Source: Clostridiales bacterium
Lineage (GTDB): Bacteria > Bacillota > Clostridia > Christensenellales > Aristaeellaceae
Direction of reading: 5' to 3'
Length of the DNA: 64,000 nucleotides
Assembly (NCBI GenBank): GCA_012517815.1
Contig: JAAYUF010000051.1
Span: 1 to 64,000, forward strand
The notes beneath the pieces were generated by a model that was not told where the DNA came from, ran no database searches, and worked only from the letters and a program-made list of their open reading frames with translations. The position numbers were made by a program, and so were the translations under genes. Shown here one piece after another: positions 27,757 through 37,212 of the stretch; the stretch's first letter is position 1; every line of letters begins with the position of its first letter.

Positions 27757-28143
27757 ATGGATACGGAACGCAGCGCCACTATTGTGATTGGTGGGAAGCC
27801 CTATGAACTGATCCTCACGACCCGCGCTACTAAGGAAATCGCCCGTCGTTATGGTGGGCTGGAAAATCTCGGTGAGAAGCTCATGAAGTCGGAGAACTTC
27901 GAAATGGCGTTGGATGAGGTGGTGTGGCTGCTTACGTTGCTGGCCAACCAGTCCATTCTGGTGCGCAACCTGAAAAACAAGGAGGCGCCTGAACCGCTGC
28001 TGACCGAGGATGAGATTGAGTTGCTCACCTCCCCATTGGATCTGGCTGCGTACAAGGAAGCGATCACGGAAGCCATGTTTCGGGGCACCAAGCGCAATAT
28101 CGAAAGCGAGGAAGAAAGCTTAAAAAACGTGGCAGTCGGGTAA
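27757..28143 (+). CDS. Tail assembly chaperone, zero-frame product
   Basis: Position between the major tail and tape measure genes; 128 aa. Confidence 0.85.
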   Translation: MDTERSATIVIGGKPYELILTTRATKEIARRYGGLENLGEKLMKSENFEMALDEVVWLLTLLANQSILVRNLKNKEAPEPLLTEDEIELLTSPLDLAAYKEAITEAMFRGTKRNIESEEESLKNVAVG

Positions 28144-28331
28144 CGGACGAAGAAGTCTTTACCCGACTTTACTATTTTGCCACAGTGCCGATGGGCATGC
28201 ACGCGGATGAGTTCTGGCTCATGCCCATCGGGCTGTTCTTCGATCTTTGGTGCTGTCACAAGCAGTTCTTGGGGCTTGAAAAGCCAAAGCGGATTTTGTC
28301 GATTGACGATCTCATTCCGCCGGGGATCTAG
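28122..28331 (+). CDS. -1 frame extension of the tail assembly chaperone (gpGT-like fusion)
   Basis: Slippery A_AAA_AAC at 28122-28128 in correct phase; the -1 frame then reads RGSRVTDEEVFTRLYYFATVPMGMHADEFWLMPIGLFFDLWCCHKQFLGLEKPKRILSIDDLIPPGI to the stop at 28329-28331. Confidence 0.88.
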   Translation, partial: KKRGSRVTDEEVFTRLYYFATVPMGMHADEFWLMPIGLFFDLWCCHKQFLGLEKPKRILSIDDLIPPGI

Positions 28332-28349
28332 CTTTCCATGTGTAGCGAC

Positions 28350-29351
28350 TTAGTACTTCTTAGGGAACTTCTCCTTGCCATACTGCCACAAGTACTGGTC
28401 TATCTCTTTCAGAGTGAAGTTTTCAAGCGAGTAGAATGCTTGCAATTTGAGGAGCGTCTTCTTAAATACAGATATGTTCCGCAAGTCTTCCCTGTGGAAA
28501 TTTGCAAAATTGTCAACGTCCCTCAGGTAGACCAGTAACTCTTCTACAAAACTATCATATATGGGATAAACCTCTGGCTGATGGTGGCTACAGTATTTGG
28601 TAGCGAACGAGTAAAAGCGCAATTCTTTACCATTTTTTGTATTCCTCACGCCATGTCCTGAGGCAATATCCATAACCAAGGATTCATCGCCGCGCTTGAG
28701 CCGATCGTCAATATTGAGAGAGACAATATGCCGTGCAACCGCAAAAACATTATATATGTTGGTGCTGTAAAACGCGTTGAGTGCTGCTACCTTCAGCAGA
28801 ACATCGTCGAGGCTGTTATTTTCTGGGCTGAATTGCTTGAACAGTTTACTTAGGGCGCTTTCTTGCGCCTTGTAATTCTCAAGCGTGTTCCATTTCTCAA
28901 TGTAGCATTCTACAGCATCACGGCTTGGGTGTTCAAAATCAGACAGAGTGCGCGTTCTGTGAACAGTACGCAGAATTCGTGTTGTATAGGACCCAATGTT
29001 GGGATTCGTGTTGATGCTTTCATTCGTTTGCCTGACCACCAGCTTTCCCTCATGCTCAGCGATTTCCCATACGCCATGCTTCTTCGGGTCATAAAGGGTT
29101 ACAACCCCTCTGCTGACTGAATACAGGAAATCATATTTATCATTTGCGATACGCGGTCTATTGTTTTCAGGCATACTGACACGACTTTGGCGGTTTACGC
29201 AGCATGCAAGTGCCTGCGCATTGATTGTGCCTTCGTTTACAGTGCCATAATGATCAAAAATGTATTTCCTGATTTCAGCCATTGATATAGCATCGGTTCC
29301 AATGCTGGTTACTGCTTCTTGTATCATTTTCCAAACGGCTATATTAGACAT
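28350..29351 (-). CDS. Accessory (moron) protein with N-terminal DUF7669-like/winged-helix region; candidate phage-encoded defence factor
   Basis: 333-aa ORF antisense to the late genes: MSNIAVWKMIQEAVTSIGTDAISMAEIRKYIFDHYGTVNEGTINAQALACCVNRQSR...; C-terminal RFYSFATKYCSHHQPEVYPIYDSFVEELL. Confidence 0.8.
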   Translation of the reverse strand: MSNIAVWKMIQEAVTSIGTDAISMAEIRKYIFDHYGTVNEGTINAQALACCVNRQSRVSMPENNRPRIANDKYDFLYSVSRGVVTLYDPKKHGVWEIAEHEGKLVVRQTNESINTNPNIGSYTTRILRTVHRTRTLSDFEHPSRDAVECYIEKWNTLENYKAQESALSKLFKQFSPENNSLDDVLLKVAALNAFYSTNIYNVFAVARHIVSLNIDDRLKRGDESLVMDIASGHGVRNTKNGKELRFYSFATKYCSHHQPEVYPIYDSFVEELLVYLRDVDNFANFHREDLRNISVFKKTLLKLQAFYSLENFTLKEIDQYLWQYGKEKFPKKY

Positions 29352-29470
29352 GACACTCTCCTACCGAAATAAAATCATGGCCATATTGTATACGAAATGA
29401 AGAGCTTTGTACATGCGTGAAGGCTGTCAACACTTATTTTTAACGCCCGAATGTGTAAGGAGGTGACGAC

Positions 29471-31900
29471 ATGGGACAGGACAATTTCGGCCTGAAAATT
29501 GGGGTTGAGGGAGAGCGCGAATTTCGACAGGCGCTCAGCGATATCAACCAGACATTCAAAGTGCTGGGCAGCGAAATGGCGCTGGCAACCAGCCAGTTTG
29601 AAAAAAACGACAAGTCCATCCAAGCCGTCACCTCCCGTAACGCCGTCCTCAACAAAGAGATCGATGCTCAGAAAGAAAAGATTTCCACCCTGAAAGCCGC
29701 GCTGGATAACGCGGCTTCTTCTTTTGGCGAGAATGACCGTCGTACCCAGAACTGGCAGATCCAGCTCAACAAAGCGCAGGCAGAGCTCAACGGCATGGAG
29801 CGCGAGCTGGAGGAATCCGCCGAGGACGCAGACGATCTGGGCGAGCAAATTACCGATTCGGGCGAAAACGCCGAAAAGGCGGGTGGCAAGTTCGAAAAGC
29901 TCGGCAGCATCTTAAGCGGCATCGGCAAGGCGATGGGCACAGTGGCCGCCGCTGCCGGCGCCGCTGCGATCAAGCTGGGCAAGGAAGTCGTTCAGCAGTT
30001 CGGCGAGCTGGAACAAAACCTCGGCGGTTCGGAGGCGGTGTTTGGCAAATACGCCGACTCCATCCAGCGCACAGGCGAGGAAGCCTACAAGAACCTCGGC
30101 GTTTCCCAAAGCCAGTACCTCGCCACCGCCAACAAGATGGGCGCGCTGTTTCAGGGCTCGGGCGTTGAGCAGCAGAAAAGTCTGGAACTGACCGAAAAAG
30201 CCATGCAACGCGCCGCCGACATGGCTTCTGTCATGGGCATCGACATGCAGATGGCGCTGGATTCCGTCGCGGGCGCTGCCAAAGGCAACTTCACCATGAT
30301 GGACAACCTCGGTGTGTCCATGAACGCCACAACCCTTGAAGCCTATGCGCTTGCCAAAGGTCTGGATTTCACATGGGCGTCAGCCAGCAACTCGCAAAAG
30401 GCTGAACTGGCTATGCAGATGTTCTTTGAAAACACGGAGCAGTACGCGGGCAACTTCGCGCGGGAATCCACGCAGACCATTTCCGGCTCGCTTGGGCTCA
30501 TGAAAGCCGCGCTTGGTTCCTTTACGGCAGGTCTTGGCAACGCGAACGCTGACATGACCAACCTGACCCAGAATCTGGTGGACGCGTTTCAGGCTGTGGT
30601 GCAAAACATCGTGCCGGTGCTGGAAAACGTCGTGAGCGCCCTGCCGGTTGCGACCGGTGCTATCCTTACGGCCATCAGAGATCTGCTGCCGATGCTACTT
30701 GAGACTGTCACTTCCCTGTTCACGCAGGTGCTGGGAACGCTGCTGAGCCTACTGCCGGAACTGATCCCGTCGGCAGTGAGCGCGGTCATGACGATCACAG
30801 GCGCGCTGATTGAAAACCTGCCGCTGCTGGTCGCGGCGGCGGTGCAGCTCGTAACAGCACTGGTGGGAGGCATCGGGGCAGCGCTTCCCACGCTCATCCC
30901 TGCCGCTGTGACTGCCGTTATGACCATTGTGCAGGGATTACTGGAACAGTTGCCCCTCCTGCTGGACGCGGCGCTGCAGCTGATCTTGGGGCTTGCACAG
31001 GGCTTGCTCAATGCCATACCACAACTGATCGACGCATTGCCCGCCATCATCGACGCGCTGGTAAGCTTTCTGGTCCAGTCCATCCCGCAGATCATCCAGA
31101 CGGGAATCAAGCTCCTGACCGCACTAGTGACGGCGCTGCCGACTATCATCGCGGCCATCGTGAAGGCGATCCCGCAGATAATTTCAAGCATTATCAACGC
31201 AGTCATTACCGCCATCCCGCTCATTATCGACGCGGGCGTCAAGCTGCTGGTCGCGCTGATTCAAGCGCTTCCGCAGATCATCACAACGGTAGTCACAGCG
31301 GTACCTCAGATCGTAGGAGCGTTGACCGGGGCGTTTGTGGGGAACATCGACAAGATCATCCTTGCGGGCGTGCAGCTGTTCGTTGCCCTTATCAAGAACC
31401 TTCCGACCATCATCGTCGAGATTGTGAAGGCCGTTCCCCAAATCATAACAGCATTGGTGAACGGCTTTACAAGCTCTATCAGCCAGATCGCTACCGTGGG
31501 CGGAAACCTCATCAAGGGGTTGTGGCAGGGCATCTCGGATGCAGGCGCTTGGCTTCGCGACAAGATCTCTGGCTTCTTTGGCGGCGTGGTGGACAGCATC
31601 AAGAACTTCTTCGGCATCCATTCGCCCTCGACTCTATTTGCCGGGCTTGGCCGCAATATGGGTGAAGGCATCGGGGTCGGCTTTGAAGAAGCGATGGCCG
31701 GCGTGGCCAGAGATATGCAAAATGCCATTCCTACCAGCTTTGACATGAATGCAAGGGTGAACGAGTATGGCGCTAGCGCAGGAACCAACGGCACGAGCAT
31801 CACCCAGAATATCTCGGTCGTATCGCCCAAAGCGCTCTCCGAAAAAGAGATCGCACGCGAATTCAAGAACCTCTCCCGCAAGCTGGCGCTCGAATATTAG
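29471..31900 (+). CDS. Phage tail tape measure protein
   Basis: 809 aa; coiled coil N-terminus; long hydrophobic repetitive C-terminal half (LLEQLPLLLDAALQLI...ALPQIITTVVTAVPQIVG); KNFFGIHSPSTLFAGLGRNMGEGIGVGFEE. Confidence 0.95.
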   Translation: MGQDNFGLKIGVEGEREFRQALSDINQTFKVLGSEMALATSQFEKNDKSIQAVTSRNAVLNKEIDAQKEKISTLKAALDNAASSFGENDRRTQNWQIQLNKAQAELNGMERELEESAEDADDLGEQITDSGENAEKAGGKFEKLGSILSGIGKAMGTVAAAAGAAAIKLGKEVVQQFGELEQNLGGSEAVFGKYADSIQRTGEEAYKNLGVSQSQYLATANKMGALFQGSGVEQQKSLELTEKAMQRAADMASVMGIDMQMALDSVAGAAKGNFTMMDNLGVSMNATTLEAYALAKGLDFTWASASNSQKAELAMQMFFENTEQYAGNFARESTQTISGSLGLMKAALGSFTAGLGNANADMTNLTQNLVDAFQAVVQNIVPVLENVVSALPVATGAILTAIRDLLPMLLETVTSLFTQVLGTLLSLLPELIPSAVSAVMTITGALIENLPLLVAAAVQLVTALVGGIGAALPTLIPAAVTAVMTIVQGLLEQLPLLLDAALQLILGLAQGLLNAIPQLIDALPAIIDALVSFLVQSIPQIIQTGIKLLTALVTALPTIIAAIVKAIPQIISSIINAVITAIPLIIDAGVKLLVALIQALPQIITTVVTAVPQIVGALTGAFVGNIDKIILAGVQLFVALIKNLPTIIVEIVKAVPQIITALVNGFTSSISQIATVGGNLIKGLWQGISDAGAWLRDKISGFFGGVVDSIKNFFGIHSPSTLFAGLGRNMGEGIGVGFEEAMAGVARDMQNAIPTSFDMNARVNEYGASAGTNGTSITQNISVVSPKALSEKEIAREFKNLSRKLALEY

Positions 31901-31912
31901 GGAGGTGTGCCG

Positions 31913-32764
31913 TTGGAACTGACCTATACGAATGCAAACGGTGAAAGCGTCACCCTCCGGCAGACCCGGCCGTTCTTTCTGACGCGGGTTGACGGCGCCG
32001 GAAAAGTGCGCCAGACGGTAAATACCTTCAAAGCGCTCGATCAGGACGGCGCTTTTTTCATCTCCTCCGCCATGGACATGCGCAACATCACGCTGGAAGG
32101 GTCGGTTATCACGCCTACGATTGCGGAAACCTATGATCAGCGGCGGCGTTTCCTGCGGGTGTTCACGCCCAAGCTGCAAGGGACGCTTACTTACCGCAAT
32201 CGGCAGATCCAGTGTGTCGTGGAGGAAGCAGGATTCACAGCATCATCCCGCGAGCGCGCACCAAATTTCTTCATCAGCCTCCTCTGCCCATCGCCTTTCT
32301 TCGAAGCGCTGGAAGAGATTCGCGAAGAACTGGCTATGTGGTCGCCGCTCCTTTTCTTCCCTTTGGAAGTCCTAAACACAGGGTTGGAATTCGGTATCCG
32401 GCAGCCCAGCCAGATCATCACGGTGGACAATATCGGCGATGTTGCTTGCGGATGCCACATCATCTTTCGGGCGCTCGGCAGCGTGACCAACCCGGAACTC
32501 ATGAGCCTTGACACCGGCGATGTGCTGCGCCTGAACACGGTCATGGAATCTGGCGAGGAACTGCATGTGTACACCCATTTTGCCGGGAAACGGGTGACAC
32601 GGCTGTTCGGGCAGGTGGAAAGCAACGCTTTCTCACTGTTGGACACCAGTTCGGTGTTCCTGCAGTTGGAGCCTAGGCGCAATCTGCTTCGCTACAACGC
32701 CGCTGAAAACATGGATTTGCTGGAAGTGACCATCCTGTACCGGCCTAAGTTTCTGGGGGTGTAG
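31913..32764 (+). CDS. Distal tail protein (Dit-like)
   Basis: LELTYTNANGESVTLRQTRPFFLTRVDGAG...ITLEGSVITPTIAETYDQRRRFLRVFTPKLQGTLTY; position after the tape measure gene. Confidence 0.88.
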   Translation: MELTYTNANGESVTLRQTRPFFLTRVDGAGKVRQTVNTFKALDQDGAFFISSAMDMRNITLEGSVITPTIAETYDQRRRFLRVFTPKLQGTLTYRNRQIQCVVEEAGFTASSRERAPNFFISLLCPSPFFEALEEIREELAMWSPLLFFPLEVLNTGLEFGIRQPSQIITVDNIGDVACGCHIIFRALGSVTNPELMSLDTGDVLRLNTVMESGEELHVYTHFAGKRVTRLFGQVESNAFSLLDTSSVFLQLEPRRNLLRYNAAENMDLLEVTILYRPKFLGV

Positions 32765-32765
32765 T

Positions 32766-33803
32766 GTGGAATTGTATGTGTATGGGTACACACGTCAGCT
32801 AATCGGCGTTGTAGAATCCTTTGAATACCTGCGCTGGACACGGAGGTATTCCCAATGTGGAGCCTTTGAGTTGAAAGCCATAGCCACCCCGGACAACATT
32901 GCGCTGCTTACCCTTGGCAATCTACTCTGGAAAAGCGATGATGAGGAAATCGGGATCATTGAGCATTTGGAGATGGCGCATTCGGACAAAGAAATGATCA
33001 CGGTCAGCGGGCGGTTTGCAACCAGCTTGCTGGCTCGTCGCATCATTTGGGGTACAGAAACACTCAGCGGAGATTTGTCCGCATGTGCTTTACAGCTCAT
33101 CAACAATCACCTGATTACACCCAGCGATACCAATCGGCAGATTGCTAGGGTTGCGTTCACCTCACCCATCCTTGGCGTGACGGTCAACACGCAGGTATCC
33201 TACAAAAACCTTATGGGTACGATCACCGGACTTTGCGATGCTTCCGACAGGGGCATCAAGACGGTGTTTGACCCCTCAACTGGGAACTTGACGATCACGC
33301 TCTATACCGGCACGGTTTCGGAGGCTGTGTTCTCCCGAGAGTACGAAAACCTGACGACGCAAATCTATACGCAGAGTGCTGTGGACTATGCCAACGCTGC
33401 GCTCGTCGGCGGAGAAGGTGATGGTGCGTCGCGCGTGCTGGCTTCCATAGCGAATAGCGCTGGGGAAGCCAGGCGCGAAGTTTTTGTTGACGCTAAAGAC
33501 CTGCGGCAAGAAGATTTCGGGACTGGATATACCGATGCGCTTCTGTATCGTGGGCAGAACAGACTGTCAGAGTTATCCATGGCGCATTCCTTTGACGCGG
33601 AGGTTAATCCGCACGGGAACCTGCGCTACAAGGTTGATTTCGATCTTGGGCAAGTGGTCACCGTACTCTCGAAAAAATGGGGCGTCACATTAGCTGCGCG
33701 TATCACGGAGATCGAAGAAAGCTATGATGCGAGCGGGCTAGCACTGAATATTGTGTTTGGCAAAGGCGCGTTATCCCTTCTCCAAAAACTGAAAGGCGGT
33801 TGA
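32766..33803 (+). CDS. Siphovirus ReqiPepy6 Gp37-like tail protein
   Basis: MELYVYGYTRQLIGVVESFEYLRWTRRYSQCGAFELKA; 345 aa after Dit. Confidence 0.85.
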   Translation: MELYVYGYTRQLIGVVESFEYLRWTRRYSQCGAFELKAIATPDNIALLTLGNLLWKSDDEEIGIIEHLEMAHSDKEMITVSGRFATSLLARRIIWGTETLSGDLSACALQLINNHLITPSDTNRQIARVAFTSPILGVTVNTQVSYKNLMGTITGLCDASDRGIKTVFDPSTGNLTITLYTGTVSEAVFSREYENLTTQIYTQSAVDYANAALVGGEGDGASRVLASIANSAGEARREVFVDAKDLRQEDFGTGYTDALLYRGQNRLSELSMAHSFDAEVNPHGNLRYKVDFDLGQVVTVLSKKWGVTLAARITEIEESYDASGLALNIVFGKGALSLLQKLKGG

Positions 33804-33807
33804 AAGT

Positions 33808-34311
33808 ATGGAAAAAAGCGGGTTCTTCAATTCCTCCGGTGGCGACCGGGTCTACAGCGCCACAGACTTTGCCGCCTATTTCGGCAGACTGGTCAGCAAC
33901 GGGATCTTCTACGCTTCTGGCACCAACTTGCAGGTCACGCCGGGAAGCGGCATGGCGCTCAGCGTCGCGGCTGGGAGCGCGTGGATCAACGGGTACTCGT
34001 ATGAAAACACGGATTCGCTGACACTTAATCTCGCCACAGCCAGCGGCGTGAACCCACGCATCGACCGGGTCGTCGTGCGCTTCAGCGCTGTGGAGCGACG
34101 CATCTACCTGGCGGTACTGACAGGCACACCAGCGGAGACGCCAACCGCGCCCGCGCTAACTCGTAGCAATGACACCTATGAGCTTGGGGTCGCAGACATT
34201 TTGGTGCCGAAAGGCTCTGTAACGGTCACGGCGCTAAACATCACCGATACGCGGCTGAACACGGCGCTTTGCGGGTTGGTCAACTCGCTGGTAACCGCCG
34301 TGTATGAGTAA
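33808..34311 (+). CDS. Baseplate/tail structural protein
   Basis: SGGDRVYSATDFAAYFGRLVSNGIFYASGTNLQVTPGSGMALSVAAGSAWINGYSYEN. Confidence 0.75.
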   Translation: MEKSGFFNSSGGDRVYSATDFAAYFGRLVSNGIFYASGTNLQVTPGSGMALSVAAGSAWINGYSYENTDSLTLNLATASGVNPRIDRVVVRFSAVERRIYLAVLTGTPAETPTAPALTRSNDTYELGVADILVPKGSVTVTALNITDTRLNTALCGLVNSLVTAVYE

Positions 34312-34322
34312 GGGGTGATCGG

Positions 34323-36668
34323 ATGCCGTCGATTTCCTACTCTCTGAGCAGTTTTACCAAGACCAACACTGATATGGCGGCGGGAACCACCTTCACTGCC
34401 AGCGCTTCAGGCGCGACCGTAACTGGCGCGTCGATTACGTCCGGTACGCTGTACCTGAGCAGTATCCGCACGTACTCCGGCGTTGGGTATCTTGATTTTT
34501 CGCTGGGTTCGGGCACTGGCTCGACTGGCACTTTTTCCTCCAACAGCGCTACGCACTCTGACACGGTATCTCTGAGCGGGTATAGCAACGCTTTGCTGAC
34601 GGCTGGCAGCGGCACAATATCCTTCACGCTTAGGCGAACTACATCCGGTTCCGGCAACGTTCTCAACCTACGTAGCGGCATCACCGGGACGCTGACGCTG
34701 AATTACCAGCTTAACTCTACCGCCTGCACCGCGCCGACTGCCTGCTCTGTCAGCAGCACACTCGCTGAGGGGAATGTGACGCTCTCGTGGAGCGGGGCAG
34801 CCGGTGGTACCAGCAACGCCATTTCCTCGTATGAAATCCAGTACAGCGAATCCAGCGACAACGCCACGTGGGGCGCATGGACAGCGCTGACAACCGTCAC
34901 CACGACCACCACCAGCGGCAGCGCTTCGGTCGCGCCTTCTTCGACAAGAGGATACTATCGCCGCTTTCAGGTGCGCACACGCGGCGCTGCCGGGGCGAGC
35001 TACTATTCCGGCTGGAAAGTGTCCACCAATTCGGTGCGCCGGGACACACTACCGACTGCGCCAACCGCTGTCACCGCTACGCCTGCTGTGTACAGTACGG
35101 AAGCCATTTCCCTGACATGGAGCGGCGCGGTCGGGGGTACTAGCGCGATCAAGGGGTTCACGATTACCAGCCGTACCTCCACAGACAATGCCACCTGGAG
35201 CGCGTGGACGACGCTTGCCACGCTGACGCAGACCGCAGGCAGCGGTACATATGCCCCTACGGTATCGCGGGTCATTGGCACGTATACGCAGTTTGGGATT
35301 TCAACGATCGATGCGCTGAATGTCAGTTCCGCCGTTAAGGCCAGCGCTAGCATCCTTTGCTCCATTACGGCCTGTGGACTGCCAACCGCTTTCTCGCTCA
35401 GCACGACGCTGACGGAAGGCGCGGTCACGCTTTCGTGGAGCGGTGCAACCCATGGCGCAGGCAATACGATCACCGCGTATGAGCTGCAGTACAGCGAATC
35501 CACAGATGCCTCCACGTGGGGCGCCTGGACAGCACTGACGGTTGTGAGCAGTACCGCAACCAGCGGCAGTCAGAGTGTGAATCCATCAAGCACGGCAGGG
35601 ACGTACCGCCGATTCCGGCTCCGCATTCAAGGCACAGCCGGTGAAACCTACTACTCGGCTTGGCTGACTTCTACCAATAATGTCAGGCGTAATATCCCGC
35701 CGACCGCGCCGACGGTGTTTACAGCAGCCCCTGCTGTTTACGATGTGGGTACGATCGCCCTTGCTTGGAGCGGCATCGTAGCCGGAACCAGTGCGATCAA
35801 GCAGGTTGTGATTCAGCAGGCCACCTCAACGGATGGCGTTTCATGGGGCACGTATGCGGCGCTTACCACGATCACAACCACTGCAACCTCTGGCACCTAT
35901 GAAGCCACGCCGTCCAGCGTTTCCGGCATGTCGACACGGTATCGCCTGAGCGCGACGGATACCCTGAATTCAATCTCCGCGTATGCGCTCAGCAACGTAG
36001 TGCGTAAGGTTAGCCCGCCGACTGCGCCGGTGGTCACCGCGCCAAAAGCGGCAGGCCAGACCTACGCTGCCACGCCGCGCTACCTGATCACGACCGGAAC
36101 AAGATTGGGTGGCGGCACGCAGAAGGTGTGCGTGAAGATCGGCACGGCGGATTGGGAGGATTCGGTCGCCAACCCGGAGAGGTTCTCCACTGGTGGGTAT
36201 CTGGCCAACGGGGTACCGACGATCTACACACCTGTCGCTCTTGCACCGGGCAATTACACCGTCACCTTTCGCAGCGTGGACAGTGGCTCAGAAGCTGTCA
36301 GCCCTGAGGTGATGCGAAGCTTTACGGTTCTGGCATCGCCCTTCGAGGAGATTATCGCCAATGTGACCAAAGTCAAGGCTGCGCACATGAGAAGTCTGCG
36401 TACTGCTATCAACAACGTCCGCGATTTCTATGGTATGTCAACGCTAAGCTGGTCGGAGGATATCATATCAGGCAAAACCTATGTGAAGAACTGGCCGTTT
36501 CATGTGCTGGAGCTTCGCAAAGCCATTGAGCAGGTGGTGGATGCCATCAACGCTTTTGATCAGGCGTGGACAAACAAGCTTCCTGACCCGGCATGGATCC
36601 CCATCACGACGGGCAGACCGCAGACGGCTGTGATGCAGCAGTTACAGGCTATAATCCTTGGGTTATAA
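34323..36668 (+). CDS. Tail fibre/adhesin with duplicated fibronectin III-like domains
   Basis: A-B-A-B arrangement: TLAEGNVTLSWSGAAGGTSNAISSYEIQYSESSDNATWGAWTAL vs TLTEGAVTLSWSGATHGAGNTITAYELQYSESTDASTWGAWTAL. Confidence 0.85.
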   Translation: MPSISYSLSSFTKTNTDMAAGTTFTASASGATVTGASITSGTLYLSSIRTYSGVGYLDFSLGSGTGSTGTFSSNSATHSDTVSLSGYSNALLTAGSGTISFTLRRTTSGSGNVLNLRSGITGTLTLNYQLNSTACTAPTACSVSSTLAEGNVTLSWSGAAGGTSNAISSYEIQYSESSDNATWGAWTALTTVTTTTTSGSASVAPSSTRGYYRRFQVRTRGAAGASYYSGWKVSTNSVRRDTLPTAPTAVTATPAVYSTEAISLTWSGAVGGTSAIKGFTITSRTSTDNATWSAWTTLATLTQTAGSGTYAPTVSRVIGTYTQFGISTIDALNVSSAVKASASILCSITACGLPTAFSLSTTLTEGAVTLSWSGATHGAGNTITAYELQYSESTDASTWGAWTALTVVSSTATSGSQSVNPSSTAGTYRRFRLRIQGTAGETYYSAWLTSTNNVRRNIPPTAPTVFTAAPAVYDVGTIALAWSGIVAGTSAIKQVVIQQATSTDGVSWGTYAALTTITTTATSGTYEATPSSVSGMSTRYRLSATDTLNSISAYALSNVVRKVSPPTAPVVTAPKAAGQTYAATPRYLITTGTRLGGGTQKVCVKIGTADWEDSVANPERFSTGGYLANGVPTIYTPVALAPGNYTVTFRSVDSGSEAVSPEVMRSFTVLASPFEEIIANVTKVKAAHMRSLRTAINNVRDFYGMSTLSWSEDIISGKTYVKNWPFHVLELRKAIEQVVDAINAFDQAWTNKLPDPAWIPITTGRPQTAVMQQLQAIILGL

Positions 36669-36678
36669 CGGGCTCCCG

Positions 36679-36705
36679 GTTCGCGCCTCTGTGAAAGCAG
36701 GGGCG
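36679..36705 (+). terminator. Terminator-like hairpin after the tail fibre gene
   Basis: GCGCCTCTG-TGAAAG-CAGGGGCGC; weak T tract. Confidence 0.5.
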
Positions 36706-36743
36706 CTTCATTATATAAACACAGAATACAGGAGGATGGACTC

Positions 36744-37160
36744 ATGAAGGAAATCTGGGCATGGATTCAGGCGGCGCTGGTAGCCGTGGGTGGTTTTCTC
36801 GGTTGGTTTGTCGGTGGCTTCGATGGTCTGCTTTATGCGCTGATTGCGCTAATGGCTGCCGATTACGTGACGGGTGTGATGTGCGCCATTGCCGACAGGA
36901 CGCTTTCCAGCGCGGTCGGCTTTCGCGGCATTGCCAAGAAGGTGCTGATCTTCGTACTGGTCGGCGTCGGGCACATCGTGGACACCTATCTGATCGGCAA
37001 CGGCAGCGCGTTGCGCACGGCGGTGCTGTTCTTCTATTGCTCCAACGAGGGCGTGTCGATGCTGGAAAACGCCGGGCATCTGGGCTTGCCGATTCCGCAG
37101 AAGCTCAAGGATGTGCTGGAGCAGCTACACTCGAGGGACGGCGACAACGAAATCAAGTAA
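36744..37160 (+). CDS. Phage holin (toxin secretion/phage lysis, phi-LC3/Cph1-like)
   Basis: LYALIALMAADYVTGVMCAIADRTLSSAVGFRGIAKKVLIFVLVGVGHIVDTYLIG...LLEN-type C-terminus. Confidence 0.92.
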   Translation: MKEIWAWIQAALVAVGGFLGWFVGGFDGLLYALIALMAADYVTGVMCAIADRTLSSAVGFRGIAKKVLIFVLVGVGHIVDTYLIGNGSALRTAVLFFYCSNEGVSMLENAGHLGLPIPQKLKDVLEQLHSRDGDNEIK

Positions 37161-37212
37161 GACAGGGGGACGGCGAGTAATCGCCGCCCTCTTTTCCTTT
37201 GGAGGAGCTAGC

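Noticed and set aside
29471-31900. Repetitive hydrophobic stretches in the tape measure protein as a novel membrane system
   Set aside because: Hydrophobic repetitive C-terminal halves are normal for Firmicutes siphophage tape measure proteins.
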